A stretch of 64,000 nucleotides of DNA from Neorhizobium huautlense (GTDB lineage Bacteria > Pseudomonadota > Alphaproteobacteria > Rhizobiales > Rhizobiaceae). Below the pieces are notes generated by a model. It was not told the origin of the DNA, did no database searches, and saw only the letters and a list, made by a program, of their open reading frames with translations. Every line of letters begins with the position of its first letter. Position 1 is the stretch's first letter. The translations under genes and the position numbers were made by a program. Of this stretch, positions 61,271 to 64,000 are shown piece by piece. The stretch is taken from the NCBI RefSeq assembly GCF_030811685.1, contig NZ_JAUSRF010000003.1, positions 62,001 through 126,000 of the forward strand, given 5' to 3'.

Positions 61271-62506
61271 CTAGCCGGGCAGGCGCGGTACCGTCTTGCG
61301 CTCTGGAAACAGTTCCGAAAGAACCGTCACCATGATCAGGGAAAGCGGCAGCGCCAGCATGGCGCCGACCGCGCCCCACATCCATGTCCAGAACAGGATT
61401 GCGACGAAAACGACGAATGGATTGATTTCCCATTGGCGTCCCATGACTGAGGGGAATACGAGATTTTCGACGACGAGGTGGACGGCGAAAAAAACGGCAG
61501 CCGGCGCAAGCGCGAGGATAAGCGAGTCATGGGTGATGATGCCGGCAACGGCGACGGCCAGCGTCATCAATGTAATGCCGAGAAACGGCACGAAGCTCGA
61601 GACGAAGGCGAACACACCCCACAGGATCGGTGCGGCCAGCCCGCCGATATAGGCGATCACGGTCATCGACACACCAAGGCCGGCATAGATCATCGTGGCC
61701 GTGGCGAAATAATAACCCAGCACTTCCTCGATCGAGTTGATGACACGGATGGCCACCAAACGCTGACGTCTGCGCGGAAAAGCCAGAATGATGGTGCGCC
61801 GCAAGCGCAGACGACCAAGCAGGAACAGCAGCAGCGCGGCGAAAAAGATCAGGCCCTGAACGATTGCCGGCGTCAGGCTCGATGTCACGACGCCCAGAAT
61901 ATTGCCGCTGTTGTCGATCAGCGACTGCATCGACATCGGCCCGGATTGAAAACTTGCAGGGCTGATATTGAGCCAGTGCTGGCGTTCCAGAAACGGCATC
62001 AGCCTGTCGATAGTGCGTTCGACGAAATTCGGACCCTCATCGACCAGCGTGGCCACCGGTTCGGCTAGCGCGTTGATCAGCAGGAAAACGGCGGCGGCCA
62101 CGAGTGATGAGAGGATGAGGGCGGTGCCGAAACGTGGCACGCCCGCCCGCCCAAGCCGTTCGGCCGCCAGGCCGAGAATCATACCGACAACAACCGCCAG
62201 TGTCAGCGGGATCAGGATCAGCGACATGTGATTGACGATGGCAAAGCCGATAATGAGGAATATGCCGATGATCGACCAGGAGCTTGCAACCTCCAGCGCC
62301 TCACGGCCAAGCGGGGTGAACGCGGTCGGATCGCCATCATCCTCCGGCAGGTTATCCGCCCGCAAAACGGCCGGTTCCGCCTTGAGTTTTTTGTATTTAT
62401 TGCTGCGAATGTTGACCGCGACCATGATCCACCGTTCCCCTTGACGCCCGTCAACGCGGAAAGGTCTGTCAGGTTCCGTGGAAGCCGCGATCGGCAGCAA
62501 TGTCAT
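61271..62506 (-). CDS. AI-2E family (PerM/TqsA-like) transporter
   Basis: A 411-residue membrane protein with about eight transmembrane segments (SWSIIGIFLIIGFAIV, LILIPLTLAVVVGMILGLAA, a long periplasmic/cytosolic loop near 170-220, then APILWGVFAFVSSFVPFLGI and WTWMWGAVGAMLALPL). The PerM pattern VPFLG and GxxLAxPL is clear. ATG 62506 overlaps the stop of the upstream VOC gene; an internal ATG at 62425 is an alternative. Family members export small molecules or act as Na+/H+ antiporters; substrate unknown. Confidence 0.85.
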   Translation of the reverse strand: MTLLPIAASTEPDRPFRVDGRQGERWIMVAVNIRSNKYKKLKAEPAVLRADNLPEDDGDPTAFTPLGREALEVASSWSIIGIFLIIGFAIVNHMSLILIPLTLAVVVGMILGLAAERLGRAGVPRFGTALILSSLVAAAVFLLINALAEPVATLVDEGPNFVERTIDRLMPFLERQHWLNISPASFQSGPMSMQSLIDNSGNILGVVTSSLTPAIVQGLIFFAALLLFLLGRLRLRRTIILAFPRRRQRLVAIRVINSIEEVLGYYFATATMIYAGLGVSMTVIAYIGGLAAPILWGVFAFVSSFVPFLGITLMTLAVAVAGIITHDSLILALAPAAVFFAVHLVVENLVFPSVMGRQWEINPFVVFVAILFWTWMWGAVGAMLALPLSLIMVTVLSELFPERKTVPRLPG

Positions 62507-63369
62507 GCGGATAAAGTCAGGCCTATACCCCAGGGGTCCTTCAGGACGATGCCATCCGCAGTCCGGGAGGTGGCAATCTCCTGTCTGTCCAGCGCTGCCG
62601 CCGCTTCGTCCAGCGCCGCTTTGTCGGTAAAGCGCAGGGAATAATCCGACAGGCCGGTCATGCTGTCGGCACGCGCGCCGGCGCCACGGCTATTCCAGAT
62701 ATTGGCAGCGATGTGGTGGTGATAACCACCGGTGGCGAAGAAGCTGGCGCCGGGGTATCGCGCCATCACCTTGAGGCCTAAGACATCGCGATAAAAAGCT
62801 TCCGCTTCAGGCACATTGCCGACCTGAAGATGGATATGGCCGATCGCCGTGCCATCCTGCATGCCGTCCCATTTGCCCTTGTCGGCACTGTCGTAGAGCG
62901 CCTGAAGGTCCAGTCCTTCGGTGGCCATCTGCACGGTGCCGTCGGGGAACATGGTCCATTCATCGGGCTGGCGATCCCGATAGATTTCGATGCCGTTGCC
63001 TTCCGGGTCGGACAGGTAGATTGCCTCGCTGACAAGATGGTCTGAGGCCCCGTCGAGCCGGACGCCGGCATGGGCGGCATGCGCCAGCCAGGCGGCCAAG
63101 GCTGCACGGTCCGGCACAAGAAAGGCGGTGTGGAACAGGCCGGCGGCCGTTCTGGGCGCGCGCACCACGTCACCACCTGTCGTCAGGGTCAAAAGCGGCG
63201 TGCCGTTTACGCCCAGCACTTCACCGCTGGCGGATTTTTCCAGTGTCCTGAGGCCGATAATGCTCCGATAGAAGGCGGAAACGGTGTCCAGATCCGCCAC
63301 GACCAGATGCGTCCGGTTGACATGAGCTGGTCTCGTCAGGGCAAAGGGCAGGGCGCTATCACTCATCAT
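62503..63369 (-). CDS. VOC-family protein with two glyoxalase-like domains (catechol-2,3-dioxygenase type)
   Basis: A 288-residue protein with two vicinal-oxygen-chelate domains: about 15-125 (NRTHLVVADLDTVSAFYRSIIGLRTL) and about 172-288 (IGHIHLQVGNVPEAEAFYRDVLGLKVM, GGYHHHIAANIWNS). His in the first strand of each module and Glu in EGNGIEIYRDR are the metal-ligand candidates. The CatE-like length and the NxWxSRGAG block suggest an extradiol dioxygenase family member, but the reaction is not determinable. Coupled by 4-bp overlap to the permease gene. Confidence 0.85.
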   Translation of the reverse strand: MMSDSALPFALTRPAHVNRTHLVVADLDTVSAFYRSIIGLRTLEKSASGEVLGVNGTPLLTLTTGGDVVRAPRTAAGLFHTAFLVPDRAALAAWLAHAAHAGVRLDGASDHLVSEAIYLSDPEGNGIEIYRDRQPDEWTMFPDGTVQMATEGLDLQALYDSADKGKWDGMQDGTAIGHIHLQVGNVPEAEAFYRDVLGLKVMARYPGASFFATGGYHHHIAANIWNSRGAGARADSMTGLSDYSLRFTDKAALDEAAAALDRQEIATSRTADGIVLKDPWGIGLTLSA

Positions 63370-63532
63370 CGATCCTCATCGCTGTGGCGTTCCGCCACGG
63401 CTTCGCCATGACTTATGTTTGTTTTTCGACATTCACGATAGGTAAGTTATTGGCGATTAAACGTTCGCTCATTGTTGACAATCGCCGTGGAAAACCAGCT
63501 TTCGAAGCGCAGCCGGCGTTGCGGGGAAATTC
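63370..63532. promoter_or_regulatory. Divergent promoter region between the VOC and stress-protein genes
   Basis: A 163-bp region with a short AT-rich part (63415-63470) between divergent genes. The stress-protein ribosome site is CGGGGAAATTC before ATG 63533. No specific operator seen. Confidence 0.35.
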
Positions 63533-63943
63533 ATGTACGAGAAGATCATCGTCGCCATCGATACCGTCCAGATGGACAAGGGCGAACGTATCCTGAAGCG
63601 CGCGATGCGCATGCTGGCACCGGGCGGCGCGCTCGTTCTCGTCAACGCCGTCGAAGATGTGCCGAGCTATATTTCCGTTTCAGAGCCGATCGATCTGGCC
63701 GTTGCAGCGCGCAAGGCGGCGGATGAAACCTTGACAGCGCTCTGCGAAAGTCTCGGCGTCAACGTCCATATCGAAATCCGTCAGGGTGCGGCGGCGCGTG
63801 AAATTCTTGCCTCGGCTGAACAGCATCAAGCCGACCTCATATTGATCGCGTCGCATGTGCCGGATGTTTCCAACTATTTCATCGGCGCGACCGCCGATCG
63901 GGTTGTCCGTCACGCCCGTTGTTCGGTGTTGATCGATCGCTGA
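63533..63943 (+). CDS. Universal stress protein (UspA family)
   Basis: A 136-residue UspA-fold protein. KIIVAIDTVQMDKGERILKRAMRML (positions 4-28), the strand GALVLVNAVEDVPSYI, ADLILIASHVPDVSNYF and the C-terminal IGATADRVVRHARCSVLIDR match the family. The ATP-binding glycine motif is only partly conserved (G-A-T-A-D-R). ATG 63533 follows GGGGAAATTC. Role: stress-related nucleotide-binding protein; exact target unknown. The last 57 bp of the window hold nothing recognisable. Confidence 0.88.
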   Translation: MYEKIIVAIDTVQMDKGERILKRAMRMLAPGGALVLVNAVEDVPSYISVSEPIDLAVAARKAADETLTALCESLGVNVHIEIRQGAAAREILASAEQHQADLILIASHVPDVSNYFIGATADRVVRHARCSVLIDR

Positions 63944-64000
63944 GAAGGTGACGCTCCTTTCAGTCTGCAACGCAATGTGATTCAGGCAATGCCGCAAAGT

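Noticed and set aside
1..64000. tRNA, rRNA, CRISPR array, prophage or integrase attachment site
   Set aside because: None was recognised by eye in either strand; no repeat-spacer array, clover-leaf or phage gene cluster was seen.

Overview
The window reads as chromosome or second-replicon sequence from an alphaproteobacterium of the order Hyphomicrobiales, most likely Rhizobiaceae (Agrobacterium/Rhizobium group). This is inferred from the GC-rich coding, the dense ABC-transporter operons with ATGA overlaps between genes, the PQQ/XoxF gene arrangement and protein character. No rRNA, tRNA, CRISPR array or prophage was recognised.

Layout. (1) 1-4706: end of a polyamine-type ABC transporter (solute-binding protein cut by the window edge, two permeases, ATPase) followed by a succinate-semialdehyde dehydrogenase (gabD), which fits uptake and breakdown of putrescine/GABA-like compounds. 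(2) 4707-5493: gene-poor, holding a decayed IS3-family transposase. (3) 5494-11425: biotin carrier protein, biotin carboxylase, a second carrier-like protein without a biotinylation lysine, pxpB, pxpC, pxpA and an aminotransferase. Together they make a 5-oxoproline (lactam) locus with all the parts of a urea-carboxylase-like enzyme. (4) 11451-20591: LysR regulator divergent from a sugar-acid operon (SDR, polar-amino-acid-type ABC transporter, RraA-like protein, 5-ketogluconate reductase, gluconokinase, 2-hydroxyacid dehydrogenase, L-idonate dehydrogenase) that can be read as 2-keto-L-gulonate/L-idonate to 6-phosphogluconate. (5) 20676-23891: a five-PAS GGDEF protein with a degenerate EAL domain. 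(6) 24311-30007: a compact three-gene module: a 1226-residue protein carrying both a subtilisin triad and a thermolysin-like HExxH site, an MBL-fold hydrolase, and a small LecA-like protein. This is the best candidate for an undescribed system. (7) 30138-46102: lanthanide-type methanol oxidation island: pqqABCDE (including a short pqqA), a PQQ-associated ABC system with beta-propeller and uncharacterised periplasmic proteins, cytochrome c, xoxF, xoxG, xoxJ, glutathione-dependent formaldehyde dehydrogenase and gfa. A 276-bp MITE-like element sits inside it. (8) 46572-56455: GntR regulator divergent from a RidA, polar-amino-acid ABC transporter, hyuA/hyuB (hydantoinase/oxoprolinase type) and aminotransferase operon. 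(9) 56594-60568: a single-module NRPS (C-A-T-TE) with a glycine-like adenylation code. (10) 61271-63943: AI-2E family (PerM) permease, two-domain VOC dioxygenase-like protein and a universal stress protein.

The window is thus mostly catabolic and transport operons, with one C1 oxidation island, one orphan peptide synthetase and one unexplained protease/hydrolase/lectin-like module. All functional calls rest on recognised motifs and gene context; no database search was possible.
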